NCBI GenBank assembly: GCA_026936325.1
Contig: JAPTHN010000012.1
Span: forward strand, 45,598,263-45,662,262
Length of the DNA stretch: 64,000 nucleotides
DNA from: Platynereis dumerilii
Lineage: Eukaryota; Annelida; Polychaeta; Phyllodocida; Nereididae
Direction of reading: 5' to 3'
Position 1 is the stretch's first letter. Every line of letters starts with the position of its first letter. A program made the position numbers and the translations under genes. The notes below the pieces were generated by a model. That model was not told the origin of the DNA. It ran no database searches and saw nothing but the letters and a program-made list of their open reading frames with translations. This document shows positions 1 to 11,100 of the stretch, one piece after another.

Positions 1-138
1 TTTTTTCAGAAAAATTAACCGCCAAATCCATGTGCAAGCATGTAATTGGTATTTTTCTTCAGATATCCTCATGGACATGTGGGATAGTGCAAGCCAATGA
101 TATTGAATTTTGTGTGCACCAATGTAACTAAATGCTCT

Positions 139-285
139 ATATGCCAATGGTCCTTTTTTTACAACAACAATTCACCTCCATGAGCGAGATACCATGAGAG
201 AGCATCTGTTTCTCCTTGAAAAGATCACCCGAGAGGTGTCAATTACAGGCAATTTCCTTTAAATGTGGCCACAGCATGCTACCCC
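139..285 (+). repeat. Diverged direct repeat, copy A
   Basis: This stretch resembles 1015-1228 in the same orientation. Shared blocks include TATGCCAATGG near the start, GAGAGGTGTC, TTACAGGCAATTTCC and AAATGTGG near the end. The copies differ by several substitutions and short indels, so the duplication is old. It does not encode a protein. Confidence 0.6.
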
Positions 286-1014
286 AGTCTCCAACTTTAT
301 GTGTTAGGCAGTGCAAGCATTGCACTGCAGTCTCCGGATATTGGCCATGCAAATGAGCACAAGCAGCATGCAAATGAGTATGATATGGCAGAATGAACTT
401 CAAACTAATTTTTTTTAAAGTGTGGGAATTTTTTAATTATTGGATAACAATGTAATTGTTTATAATTTTAAGTTGTCAGTCCCAACTGCAAGTTGTTATG
501 TGACAATAGGAGAAGCCAAATAAAGTGACATAACAAGTATTTGTAATTAATTAAACAAGGCGTTTTAGGACATAAAACCCAAAACAATAACTACTGTTTA
601 TGAAAAGTTATGTAACAAGTCACCCTGCCACCCTGTGAATCATCCTAATCGGAGTCAAGAAGAGAGTAAAAGAAATAGCAGATAGAAAGATAGATTTTTT
701 TTTTCATTCTTACAGATGAGATTATCTTTTCCAAGATTTACTGAATGCACAAATATATGCGAATGGTAGCATGGTATATATTGTCTAATAATAAAAGGCC
801 TAAAAATAATTCAGATGTATTAATAAACACCTGGAAAATTTAGATACAAAGCATTCAATGAATTATTCTGGATTATCTAATCATATAAAATTAGTCAAAG
901 AGAAATAAAATCAATGGCTTGCACGTTTAAAAGTGACTGTTGTTATACAATTTTAGTACTAATCTTATGAATAGGCTTTTTATTCAAGCCAGGGTGACAA
1001 ATAACTAAATTTGG

Positions 1015-1228
1015 TATGCCAATGGAGCTTCAGTTTTTGCCAATGCCCGTTTAACAACAGGTCTATTTTCACCTCCAAGTCAATTTCAAGAGAGTGCATC
1101 TAACACTCTCTTGTTCTTTCTTCCAATGCAGCAAAAACACATTGACCTGGCCCAAGAATGTAAGATCACCTGAGAGGTGTCCATTACAGGCAATTTCCTC
1201 TAAATGTGGTCACATCATGCCACCTTGT
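1015..1228 (+). repeat. Diverged direct repeat, copy B
   Basis: Second copy of the repeat at 139-285, about 880 bp downstream and slightly longer in its middle part. The best preserved block is GAGGTGTCCATTACAGGC followed by a TTTCCTCTAAATGTGG tract. I cannot name the family. Confidence 0.6.
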
Positions 1229-1734
1229 GAAACATACTGTGTGAGTCTGTGTCTCATTCTATTGTCTCTTGCCATTCATCACACAATCTGAAAAGCTGAT
1301 AATTTTTCTTTTACATGATAGTACTAAATTTATAAATGTACTGTATTTGCTTCCCGTTTTGAATCTAAAAAACCAATTTTGTCTGAATTTTTTTAGAGTG
1401 TACCAGACTCAACCAGGTTCAAGCACTACAACTACTGGGTTGCTGAGATTCTGCTTTACATCATCATTTCATAAAACCAGCTCTTCAACTTGGCATTGGA
1501 ATTCTACATAAACTGGCAAGATAATAATTTGACATTTTCTATCCAAACCTTCAAATCCTGGAGAGACATCCTGATTTGAGAACAACAGCATTAAAATTTT
1601 CACAATTCTCATCCGTCTTTCTTCTTGATAGATCATTTGAGAATTTGTCCTTATTGTCCAAATTGACAATGAATTAGTCATCAGGAGAAATAAGAAAAAG
1701 CTGGTATTCTTTTCATAGCCACTCGCCCTCCCTT

Positions 1735-1822
1735 TATTATTATTTTTTTTTAATGAAGAATAATAATGATAGTGATTTATAGCGCCTATTCCTGTACCTA
1801 CACTGCTCAAAAGCGCTTACGT
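1735..1822. repeat. Fragment of a retroposon tail with ATT/AAT runs
   Basis: An ATTATT/poly-T run is followed by AATAATAATGATAG and a small inverted motif, TAGCGCC and AAGCGCTTA. Short AAT-rich tails next to an AGCGC hairpin are common at LINE or SINE ends in marine invertebrate genomes. That family link is recalled from general knowledge rather than shown here. No coding sequence is attached. Confidence 0.35.
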
Positions 1823-2039
1823 GTTCCTTCTCAACTTAAAAAATATATGAACATATAATTGATTTCACACACTGAGCATAAAAAAAAGCTGAAAATCTCA
1901 GCAGATCAGACTAATTTTTGATGCATTTATAAACAAGCTGAAATTATTAGAGTTTGAAATATGAGTCTTTTGATGAGTATATGATATGATTTTCCTTTAA
2001 AAACAATAGCAAGGGATGACTGAAACTGTACTCTAATGT

Positions 2040-2325
2040 AGGTCCAGGTGCCATGGCAGCCATGGCCCGAGCTGGGATCGAACCCAGGACCCACACTCTA
2101 AAAAAATTCAGACAAAATTGGTGTTTTAGATTCAAAATGGTTTTTTGAAAAACCAAATTTCAATGCAAAAAACCAAAATGGATTTTTTTAAAAATCCATT
2201 TTGGTTTTGCATTGAAATTTGGTTTTTCAAAAAACCATTTTGAATCTAAAAAACCAATTTTGTCTCGACATTTTTTAGAGTGCAGTGATTGCAAACCCAA
2301 CTGAGCCTACAGAAAAGGTGAGGCT
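2040..2325 (-). mobile_element. tRNA-derived SINE (minus strand) split by a palindromic MITE
   Basis: Read on the minus strand, 2325-2283 contains an RNA polymerase III A-box-like stretch (TAGGCTCAGTTGGG). After the MITE at 2282-2094, the strand resumes at 2093 with a B-box (GGGTTCGATCCC). A and B boxes in this order are the mark of a tRNA-derived SINE head. The MITE sits between them, as if it had inserted into the SINE head. The SINE body and tail, towards lower coordinates, are not clear. Confidence 0.5.
2094..2282. mobile_element. Palindromic (fold-back) MITE with CACTCTAAAA ends
   Basis: The 189 bp form a near-perfect inverted repeat centred at about 2188: the left arm starts CACTCTAAAAAAATTCAGAC and the right arm ends with its complement, TTTTTTAGAGTG. 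The arms are about 94 bp each with almost no loop. A single arm of the same family lies at about 1352-1400. It has no coding capacity and depends on a transposase from elsewhere. The superfamily is not assigned because the target duplication is unclear. Confidence 0.8.
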
Positions 2326-2391
2326 GATGACTGGTGAGCTATTTTAAAAATTTGCATAAATTCACAATAGGCCCTACCTATAACATTCATT

Positions 2392-2395
2392 CTAC
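2392..2395. repeat. Target-site duplication, left (CTAC)
   Basis: CTAC directly precedes the TG start of the 5' LTR and recurs at 31650-31653 directly after the CA end of the 3' LTR. A 4-bp duplication fits Ty3/Gypsy-type integration and fixes both ends of the element. Confidence 0.85.
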
Positions 2396-3116
2396 TGTCA
2401 CCGCTGAGCTTTTAGCTTCAGAGGTGTCTTCATTCTTTCCTCTTATAGGAACTTTCCTCAAATCGCCATGAACCTCAAGACCTTAATTCTGTAATATCAT
2501 TTATATTATTATTGTATAGAAGTAATGTGATATATTATATTATTGTGTAATGAGATTCAATGATAGCAACGGGGTAGAACTCACCCCATGTTTCCATGGC
2601 AACAGTTACCCTGGTGTTTCTGCGCAGCCGCAGAACACCCTAGTAGCAATCTCTGGGGGCAAGCTTGTTTGCCCAGGCAGAACAGAGCCCGCTTCCCGCT
2701 GGGGCAGCAGGAGGGCTACCTGTCTCCCTGACGGGGTGACGATTCGTCAGGTAAGGGTATTGTTGCTAGAGGTATGATCAAGGGTTACTCTTAAAGGAAC
2801 CTCAGGTCATGGTTGATTGAGATGGCATTAGTTAATGATGTATGTAATTCGTTAAGATCGTTGTTTAATGTATTGATAAGTTAGTTACCATCGGTTCTTC
2901 GAATGACTCTTAATGTAACTGTCTATGAATTCTGTATTAAATGGATACGTGAAACTAAACTGTTGAGCCTCTGGTATTTCTTGAGTAGGTGTTTCGTGGT
3001 GGCAAGTGCTAAGGTGTCTCCCGCAGGATCCCCGGCAATGAGTCCATCTACTCAATTAGCTACCTCTGACAAAGATACGTGCGTTAGCCTTACATGGGGG
3101 GAGCTAAAAGATGGCA
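2396..3116 (+). repeat. 5' LTR (721 bp)
   Basis: Starts TGTCACCGCTGAGC and ends GATGGCA, giving TG...CA ends. It matches 30929-31649 base for base as I read it. Visible parts are an AT-rich TATATTATATTATTG stretch at about 2530-2545, a G+C-rich block at 2600-2750 with a hairpin (CCTGACG with CGTCAGG), a splice-donor-like CAG/GTAAGG at 2748-2756 and an ATTAAA polyadenylation-type hexamer near 2937. The roles of these sites are inferred. The U3/R/U5 borders cannot be set from sequence alone. Confidence 0.95.
2748..2757 (+). promoter_or_regulatory. Candidate splice donor inside the LTR
   Basis: The sequence CAG/GTAAGGG matches the eukaryotic 5' splice-site consensus and follows directly on a hairpin (CCTGACG ... 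CGTCAGG). The diverged solo LTR at 34525 keeps the same arrangement (CGTCAG/GTAAGAGG at 34925-34934), which argues for a function. If the transcript starts upstream in the LTR, this donor could supply spliced messages for the third ORF and the envelope-like ORF, as many env-bearing retroelements do. Confidence 0.5.
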
Positions 3117-3134
3117 TGGTGAGAGAATACCGGT
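3117..3134 (+). promoter_or_regulatory. Candidate primer-binding site
   Basis: TGGTGAGAGAATACCGG follows the 5' LTR with no gap. A TGG start complementary to a tRNA CCA end is the normal Gypsy and retrovirus layout. The implied primer would end CCGGTATTCTCTCACCA. I could not match this to a standard animal cytosolic tRNA from memory, so the primer identity is open. Confidence 0.55.
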
Positions 3135-4657
3135 CTGCGGCTTCTTGGCGCTTGTCTGCTGTGTCACACTGTCTCTTGATTTACTACGTCTTTCAAATTT
3201 AAGGAATACCAAACATATTCAGTTCTTGTACCATTGAACGTATTGACTTGTCAATGGTAACGTAGGCATCGACAACACACGTCGAACTGTAGAAGCAGAA
3301 CTCTCTGAAATAGCATAGGAATAATTCTTCATATCTGTCAATGATCATACATAGCAACTCAATGTTTGATGTTCGTACGATGTAAGATTCACATTTAGTG
3401 ACGTTTCTTCCCGAAACACTAGCCTTGCAATGCTATGGGCTATGGGCCTACGGTTTCTTCGCATGAAGAAAGTCCACTTCCTTGATGTGGAAATTCGATT
3501 ATGTCACAACTTCATATCATGCATAGCGGGTTCGCCAGCTATGGCTAGAGAGCATTGGTTCAACGCCATGCCATTAGTCGCTGTTTTGGTCTCCTAAATA
3601 GCTATCGTTCTGCTATATCGTTAATTAAATTGATTAATATGCTCTACTAAACATGCAGAGCCCAAGGCCTAAATTTACATTCATGAAGTTTTACAGAGCC
3701 ATGTTATCCCACCTTAATTCACATACTAGTATAGGGGGCGCAATTTTCTTATCAGGTAGCTCAGGGGCTTCGCCCATATCTTTATTTGGTTACCTATTAG
3801 CCCATGTTCAGCTTCGATATGCCTGCCTCTCATCTTCCACACTTCTCACAACTTTACCTACACACCTCATCCAGACCCGGACCAGACAGCGCACTCAAGT
3901 CTCTGGGGCATCTCTCGCATCATTAGGCCTTCCTGGCAACACAGCACATCTTCCAATACGGTAGGAGCTCATTTTGCAAACATTAATAGGAAAGGCACTT
4001 GATTCTTATTTCCTCAATTTATAATGTTTTCTTAGGCTATCTGTCATCTCCTCTTATACTTTAATTCTTGCATTTTAAGGTTACATTACCAATATGTCTG
4101 TCTGTTTCCAAACACATAGCATACTATTTAGATTTTATATACACGGCACTTAAGGTCTAATAGCCTGGTCTCATGGCCACGCTATTCTGCCTTCCTTTTT
4201 CCTCACTCTGCAACTTAAATATGTAACATTTCATTACTTTTAAAATTACAAATTCGCTATTGCCCGTCCAACGAACACTCCGGAGAATTTGATTATCACA
4301 TACTGATTGTCATCCCATCATTGTTTTCTTGAGTAACAGCATGCTCTTCTTCATTTATGCATGTTTCCATTCATTTATTGCCGTTGCGCGCATTGATCAT
4401 TGATAGTGTATCGTGTTGTATTTTGTTGTGTCAGGTCTACTGTTCTACTTTTAGCTAGCCAAAGTTAGTTATTTTAGTTTCTTATTGACTTGAAGGGACA
4501 GGTCGACATTTTTCTCCATGTATGGTGACGTGCTACAGTTAATCCTGCATTTTATATATATATGTAAGCAAGACAAGTGATTACTTATTTTATTATTACT
4601 GATATATGGTTTTCAAGTTATGTCTTCATTCCCTTATTCTTCGGGTTGTCGGTTGAT
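3135..4657 (+). other. Leader region of the giant LTR element
   Basis: About 1.5 kb between the primer-binding site and the first plausible small ORF. Frames are short and lack good start contexts. A leader of this length would normally carry dimerisation and packaging signals, but no specific site can be shown here. Confidence 0.5.
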
Positions 4658-4891
4658 ATGTGTTATGAGTTACATCCACGTTTATTGCAAGGAATCGCTG
4701 TGGCACATTTTGTAGCCTTTACCCTTATTTTGATTTTAGGCTCTCTTTTTATACGTAATCTCCCTCAAGTTAGTTATATTTTTGCTCTAGTAAGTGCTAG
4801 TATGCACGGCACGCTTGCTCTTCTTACATCTATTTTCGCTCTGAATGTCTGTCCCGTTGACACAGTTGACACTTCAGCAGTGGTTACTTAA
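4658..4891 (+). CDS. Possible small membrane protein overlapping the gag start
   Basis: From the ATG at 4658 this frame gives 77 residues. The frame stays open upstream to about 4577 with further hydrophobic residues but without an ATG. It is strongly hydrophobic, with two likely membrane spans (around residues 12-31 and 38-59 of the 77), and has no charged cluster of the kind found in nucleic-acid-binding proteins. Its 3' end overlaps the first 47 bases of gag in another frame. I recognise no family. It could be an accessory protein or a chance open frame in T-rich leader DNA. No copy of the element elsewhere in the window allows a conservation test. Confidence 0.25.
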   Translation: MCYELHPRLLQGIAVAHFVAFTLILILGSLFIRNLPQVSYIFALVSASMHGTLALLTSIFALNVCPVDTVDTSAVVT

Positions 4892-7800
4892 GTTCCGTTT
4901 GGAAGCTCAGACAGCGGTTGATAAGGGATATTTGTCTGCTCGTGCTTCTCGTTATATCAAACATCACACCCCTACTATTCTCTTTAATAAATGGTTATTG
5001 TTGGCTGCTAATGATAAGAACACTCAATGGCATGTCTATGAGTCGATACTAGATCAGCTAGGTTATTTGTCTCTTCCCTTACCAGAACTTGCTCCGTTTC
5101 GTGAGGCTTCTTTTGCTCGTTATAAAACGTATCTGAGAAAACCTACCAATGTATGGCTTTACCCTCTTACCCTCATGATGTCAGAAACTGACTCATCCTC
5201 TGCTAGTACAAGTCAGGGCGATAAGGGACACCTCGATGTAACTGACGTTTACACTGACACATCGCTTTCGAGTGAACAGCCTAATACCTCGGGCCAACAC
5301 ATTGCCCAACAACCAGATAATTCTTCATTGACTGTTCCTTTACATGTAAAAGTTGGGGATATTATTGACGGGTCCCGTGTTTCCACACCTTCTCATGATA
5401 GCTTAAAATCTCGTGAGGAATCACCTGGCCGACACGATTCTGATTCTGACGAAGACAATTCACATCTTGCTTTAAAGATTGCTAGGGATAAGGTTGATAA
5501 TTCCGATAAAAATATTTCTGCTGGCCATACTTTTGATAGTGATAACGCTGATAAACAGTCTTTTGGTAGAAATAGATCTCCAGCTCTTTCTGATTCTGAA
5601 AGTCAGGAACATCCATCTAATATTGCTGGCATTCCTGCAAATTCTAATAACGCTGAAACAGGTGAGGATAATTCTACTTCTCAGGCTGGTCAGTCTGACG
5701 CCTCTCTTATACATCCATTAGATTCTCAGCAACTTGGTGCATCATCATTTGATAATACTACTCAACAAACGCCTGTTTCACAGCCTGGTGCTGCTGCACA
5801 AACCCCTCCTGTTACGCCTACTGTGAACAGCAGTGAACACCCCCAATTACCTCCTGTTTCTCCTAGTCATTCTTTACACGGCTCTGATAATCATCACCAT
5901 CGCACCCCAGACGACAGTCCACGATCTTCCCCCCGCCATCAGACCCCTCCACGTGAACCTGTATCAGATTTGAGCGACGACCAAATTCCTTCATTGGGAG
6001 GTCTCCGCCAACAGCATCAAGTCCCTCCTCCCGAGGACCCTTCTGTGATTGATAACGTTTCCAACAACGCCTATCAAAACCAGGAATTCGACCAGTCTCT
6101 TAATAACTTTCAATTTAATCACTCTTATCAGGAGCCTCCATCTCAACAACACCCCCCATCGTCTCCCCCGGGCCACGCACAACAACCTTCCCCGCGGACT
6201 GGCACGTCGCCCAGCACCACCCGGCCTGCTCCAGGACCCTCTGCTTTCTCTGTACCCCCCGTCCCATCTCATACATCTACTCAGGGAAGCCAGCCCGCAT
6301 CTTTTACTTCTGCACAGACTTCTCTTACGAATACAGTTCAGTTTGCTACAGTCTCATATACTGTAAATACTGTCACTAGACCACGTACAGCTAATACAAC
6401 CACTCAAGTACTGTTCCCTTCTCACACTCCTCATTCTAGTCGTAAGCCAGTTATAGGTTACACTGATCCCAGCCATCAAACACTTTTGCATCGCCTCTCT
6501 GCTCAATCTCCCTCTGGCTCCAATATGGCTTCGAATAATCACAACCCGGGTGTGACCACTCCTTCTAATTACAATGCTACATCGGGCGCTTTTTCTCATA
6601 CACCTGCAGCTCGCACTGGTGATCAATTATTATTCGAACATGCTAATCAGCCTTCACATTTTTCTCAACAGGTTACCCAGTCTCAAGCCGCTTCAACCAA
6701 TCAAACTTTTCAAGACCTCCCTAACTTTGATCCTACTTTTAATAATCTTAATTCCCAGGCTCGATCTCAGCCACAAGACCTTACTGGCTTGCCCACATCC
6801 CTGCCCTACCCACCTTCCTATCAGGATTCCAGAGATGCGTCTTACCGAGCTACTCAATCTATTCACGGTCCAATTTCTACGTCTCGTTCAGGTTCCCTGC
6901 CTTCTTCTTTTTCTGCAGCAGCATTTAATACCCAAATGCCTGAAACACAGCCTAGAACTAAGCCTCTTAATTTTTCAGAGATGAAACCTCCAGTATTTAA
7001 TGGAGAATCTGATAGTTTGACACCACAGGCATGGATCACCAAATTCAAGGATCATGTCCAATTACATAATCTAAATGACCAGCAGATATTGCATCGCCTG
7101 CAGCTGTTCACTGAAGGACACGCTCGCAATTGGTGTAATGCTTTGAAGCCTATGACTTTGGCTAAACTTGAGAAGTTGTTCTTAGATAAATTTTCATTGC
7201 TTAGGAGTCGAGCATCTATCCTCGATGCTTTGTCTCAGAAACGTATCACCTATGGTGATAGCGTTGGCAAATACTTGGATGAGATTAAGGAATTGGTGTC
7301 ACGTTTGGGTCTACCTGAATCGGTTGTGGCTTTATACTTCCGTAAGGGCTTACCCTTGACCTTGCAGCATTCTCTTCAGTTAATTGATGATAACAAACCT
7401 CTTGACGAATTAATTCCAATAGTCCAAAGCATTATGGAGCGCGAAGTCATCGCCCAGCACGTTGACGTCACTAAAATCCCTAGTTCAAAATTCGACACAG
7501 GTAATTCGCAGTCAACTTTGCTCACTTTACAGGAATCTATGGGCGCTTTGAATCAATCCCTGCAGCAACTGCCTCAAATGCTTGCACCTCGCGATGTTCC
7601 CATGGATGACACTCAACCCCAATATGTCTCTCAGCAAATGCCTTATGGTCAATCTTCTTTTTCTGGTCTTACTTGCTTCCGTTGTGGACTCCGAGGTCAT
7701 ATAGCTACTCATTGTCGTAGATTCATTCCCAATCAGCCATATAGTCTACCAACATCTTCTGATTACCAGCCTGCCGGACGTTCATACAACCGTGACAATT

Positions 7801-8165
7801 CTACAAATGATACCTTCAATCAACGATATAATCGACCTAGCAGACCCTTTGCTAATAGGTTCGGTAACTCGAACAGGAATCTTCCAACTAATGGATTTGC
7901 TAATTCAAACAGATCTGGTAACAATAGGCCATTCTCCCAGAATAACCAAAACTTCAATAATCGGCAGCATGACAATGCAAATCCCGCGCAACAGCAGTAC
8001 AACAGTAATGCCCCTAATAACTCACGTGTTCAGTACCCTAATGGCATTAGAACTGCTTACCGCTCTCAGAGCGCTGGCCCTTTCCCTCGTAATCAACGAC
8101 CTCCACCTCAGAATCGTTCACAGGGACCACCACATCAGCAACCACGACATAATGGATCATTCTGA
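4845..8165 (+). CDS. gag: Gag polyprotein of the giant LTR element (1106 aa)
   Basis: Gag builds the particle that packages the element's RNA in the cytoplasm. The N-terminal ~110 residues look folded. Residues ~115-700 are low-complexity Ser, Pro, Gln and Asn. Residues ~713-865 resemble the retrotransposon Gag/capsid domain (Trp-rich start PQAWITKF, NWCNAL, GLP motif, many helices). A CCHC zinc knuckle (C-F-R-C-G-L-R-G-H ... C) starts at residue 944 and binds RNA, followed by an Asn/Arg-rich tail. Typical Gypsy Gag is 300-500 residues, so the disordered insert makes this one unusually long. The ATG at 4845 is the first good start and the open frame begins there. Pol follows in the same phase, so Gag-Pol by termination read-through, as in some retroviruses, is plausible. 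Confidence 0.9.
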   Translation: MSVPLTQLTLQQWLLKFRLEAQTAVDKGYLSARASRYIKHHTPTILFNKWLLLAANDKNTQWHVYESILDQLGYLSLPLPELAPFREASFARYKTYLRKPTNVWLYPLTLMMSETDSSSASTSQGDKGHLDVTDVYTDTSLSSEQPNTSGQHIAQQPDNSSLTVPLHVKVGDIIDGSRVSTPSHDSLKSREESPGRHDSDSDEDNSHLALKIARDKVDNSDKNISAGHTFDSDNADKQSFGRNRSPALSDSESQEHPSNIAGIPANSNNAETGEDNSTSQAGQSDASLIHPLDSQQLGASSFDNTTQQTPVSQPGAAAQTPPVTPTVNSSEHPQLPPVSPSHSLHGSDNHHHRTPDDSPRSSPRHQTPPREPVSDLSDDQIPSLGGLRQQHQVPPPEDPSVIDNVSNNAYQNQEFDQSLNNFQFNHSYQEPPSQQHPPSSPPGHAQQPSPRTGTSPSTTRPAPGPSAFSVPPVPSHTSTQGSQPASFTSAQTSLTNTVQFATVSYTVNTVTRPRTANTTTQVLFPSHTPHSSRKPVIGYTDPSHQTLLHRLSAQSPSGSNMASNNHNPGVTTPSNYNATSGAFSHTPAARTGDQLLFEHANQPSHFSQQVTQSQAASTNQTFQDLPNFDPTFNNLNSQARSQPQDLTGLPTSLPYPPSYQDSRDASYRATQSIHGPISTSRSGSLPSSFSAAAFNTQMPETQPRTKPLNFSEMKPPVFNGESDSLTPQAWITKFKDHVQLHNLNDQQILHRLQLFTEGHARNWCNALKPMTLAKLEKLFLDKFSLLRSRASILDALSQKRITYGDSVGKYLDEIKELVSRLGLPESVVALYFRKGLPLTLQHSLQLIDDNKPLDELIPIVQSIMEREVIAQHVDVTKIPSSKFDTGNSQSTLLTLQESMGALNQSLQQLPQMLAPRDVPMDDTQPQYVSQQMPYGQSSFSGLTCFRCGLRGHIATHCRRFIPNQPYSLPTSSDYQPAGRSYNRDNSTNDTFNQRYNRPSRPFANRFGNSNRNLPTNGFANSNRSGNNRPFSQNNQNFNNRQHDNANPAQQQYNSNAPNNSRVQYPNGIRTAYRSQSAGPFPRNQRPPPQNRSQGPPHQQPRHNGSF

Positions 8166-8183
8166 CTGTGCACAGACACGGCC

Positions 8184-11100
8184 GTGTCTCGTCCTAACTC
8201 AACACCTGCCATTTCTTCAGATTCTCACCACTTGTCTCCTATCGAATCTAATGACCTTACCAACTCTGCTCCTTCCCAAACTTTTAATACTTCTGTACAG
8301 ACTTCTCCTTTTCATGATTTTTCTCATTCCGATATTATTGTTGGGGATGACTTCCCTGACATCTTATATGCAGTACTTCAGCCTCCTATTCCTCTTACTC
8401 CTTTATCTATCAAAATTCATGATTGCAACTTTATTCCATCACTTTTGCCCGATGGCACCAAATTCTTTACCTTGTTTGATACTGGCAGCTCACACAATTT
8501 AGTTAGCACGTCTCTTATCAAACGTAGTCCCTTTTTGCAGGGCCTTTCACGTGTTGATGCAGATCCAATCAAGCTTATGGTCGGCAATGGTTCTTCTATT
8601 TCCATTTCTCAATTTATCTATTTTGTCATTCAGTTTGGCGAGTGTAAAGTTCCTATTAAGACCTTTATTATAGATGTGGCTTCACCAATTGATTGTGTTA
8701 TGGGCTTGGACGCTCAAATTAGATACAAATGTGTTTTTCGCTCAGCAGAGTCACGCATGGATATTTCTGTCGACCAAATTTTACTTGTCGTACATAAGTC
8801 GACCACTATAACACCTAATACATCCTGCGATGTGCCAGTTCGTGTAAATCATTTGGCACAATACTTTAATGGTCCATTTGAGGTTAACATATCTCGCATT
8901 ATTTCTGAAAAGAACTACAAGGCACTTGTCGATTTGCGCAGTGGCTTTGGTTCAATCAGAATTAATAATGTAGATTCTGAAGATATACATTTGCCTGCTG
9001 ATATAATTCTAGGAGCACTAGTTATGGATATCCCATTTACAACAGCACCTTCTGTGGTCCAACAGCCTGATACCAAATCTGTTGATGATAATTTACTCGA
9101 TAACACTAATTACGTCATCATCGATAATGGCCCTAATGCTATTTCACAGCTTTCATACCCAGATTATGATGCTATGGATCCTGACACTCGTGTTCAAACT
9201 AGACTACGCAATTATCCATGGCTTCAACCTGACGATCCAACTATACGCATGACTGAATTCGATATAGTTAATCAGCAATTGAAGCTCGATAAGTGTGCAC
9301 TTCAGCTTAACGAAGTAGATAAACTTCGTGAGATAATTTTATCGCACACTCCAGCTTTTAGTTTATATGGTCAGATAGGAACCATCACCCGATACGTTTG
9401 TGATATCACCCAACAGCTTATCACTGATTGTTCTTTTAAAGCTCGCCCTTATATCACTTCCCAAGCTGATATCGCCTACGTACGTAAACAGGTACAGAAG
9501 CTTTTGCAACTGGGAATTTTCAAAAAGGAACTCACACAAGCTACCAGTGCACTATTCTTAGTCCGCAAATCACGCACGGACGAAAATCCCCGCCTGGTCG
9601 GAGATATGCGATCTGTCAACAAAGCCTTTCAGCTTTTGCAGAGGCCTTGTGCTAATATTGATTCCTTTAAGCAACAAATGGGCAGTCGTCCTTTTCGTTT
9701 CGCTACGGCCATTGACTTAAAACAGGCATTTTTCGCATGTCAGGTAACTCCTCAGTCTCGTCAGTACCTCGGCGTCGTTACATTCTATAATGCAGAGTCC
9801 ATAACCTATACTAGATTACCGATGGGATATATCAATTCGGGGGCGCTATTCGCTGAAATAATGACTTTAATTACTGAAGAATTGCCACGAATTTATGCAG
9901 AATGTGTTTACAACTACTATGATGATTATTTGCTTCTTAGTGAATCTTCTGAGGAGCATCTCGCTCTCATTGATGCTGTTCTTGCTCTTTTTCATAAACA
10001 CGGCCTGGTTCTTAACTTGGCTAAGTGTTCTTTTGCCTCTAATTCTACTTTTCAATTTCTTGGCTTTGATGTTGATTTACAGGGACCTAATGGACCTACT
10101 TTGCGTATCAGACAGTCTAGAATTGATGCTATTATGAACTTGCAGATTCCTCAAAATAGGAAACAGATTAAATCATTCTTAGGCTCAATTCAATTCATTT
10201 CTTCGTTTATACCATCTTATCAAAAGACAGCTGAACCTTTGACGCGCCTGTTGCGCAAGGCTAACGAATTTCTCTGGACTGATGAACAACAAGTTGCCTG
10301 GGATGCCATTAAGAAAATTCTTACATCACCACCTATTTTGTCATTCCCAAGACCTGAAGGTGAAATGATTCTGGTGTCTGACGCATCCAGAACCGCCTCC
10401 GGTGCAGCTCTTTATCAGTTACAAACTAATGGAATTAATGATACACCTAAAAAAGTTTTGTTAGGTTATGCTAGTCGATTACATGGTAATATTGCTACCC
10501 ATAATTACAGCATTTCGGAATTGGAAATGATGGCAATTTACTTTGCTGTCCAATCATTTAAATATTTTTTAGCTGGACGTGGTAGGTTTACGATCCTGAC
10601 GGACCACGCCCCTATTGCTCAAATTCTTAAATCTTCCAGTCATTTTGTAACACCTCGCATAGCAAAATTTTATTGGAAATTACAAGATTACCCTTATCGA
10701 ATTTATTATGTAAAACCAACCACTACTGAGTTGAAATTGGTTGATATGTTATCTCGTCATCATAACACCCAATGGCCAGCAGATGCTGAACCCATTATTC
10801 CAATAGCAGTGGCTGATAAAGATAGGAGCATTAATGACGAAGAGCAACATTCTTATTATAATTTCCTGGATACCAATACTCATCCCCTTTTGACATCTCG
10901 TCAAACTTACTATGAAAATCTCTATGCTGACTTTTCGGGTTATTCTCTCTTTTGTGTTACAACAAGGGCACAGGCCAAGGAACACTCAGATAATGGTACC
11001 TCCCACCCTACCCCACAGCCCACCAAGCCTATAAAACCGCTGTCACATCTTACCAGTGAATGTACCCATACCACTGGACCAGTCTTACCTATTACCGAAA

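Larger units (their letters stand above)
1..2039. other. Non-coding left flank with old repeat debris
   Basis: AT-rich sequence with only short, stop-limited frames and no recognisable protein domain on either strand. It holds a diverged duplication (139-285 and 1015-1228), an element tail near 1735-1822 and, at about 1352-1400, a fragment matching one arm of the palindromic MITE at 2094-2282. I see no promoter, RNA gene or host exon that I could defend. Confidence 0.6.

Noticed and set aside
2550-3202. ORFs of 75 and 73-99 residues inside the LTRs
   Set aside because: They are identical in both LTRs only because the LTRs are identical. The diverged solo LTR does not keep the frames.
5472-6984. 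Antisense and shifted frames across gag
   Set aside because: They are shadows of the low-complexity gag sequence and show no independent features.
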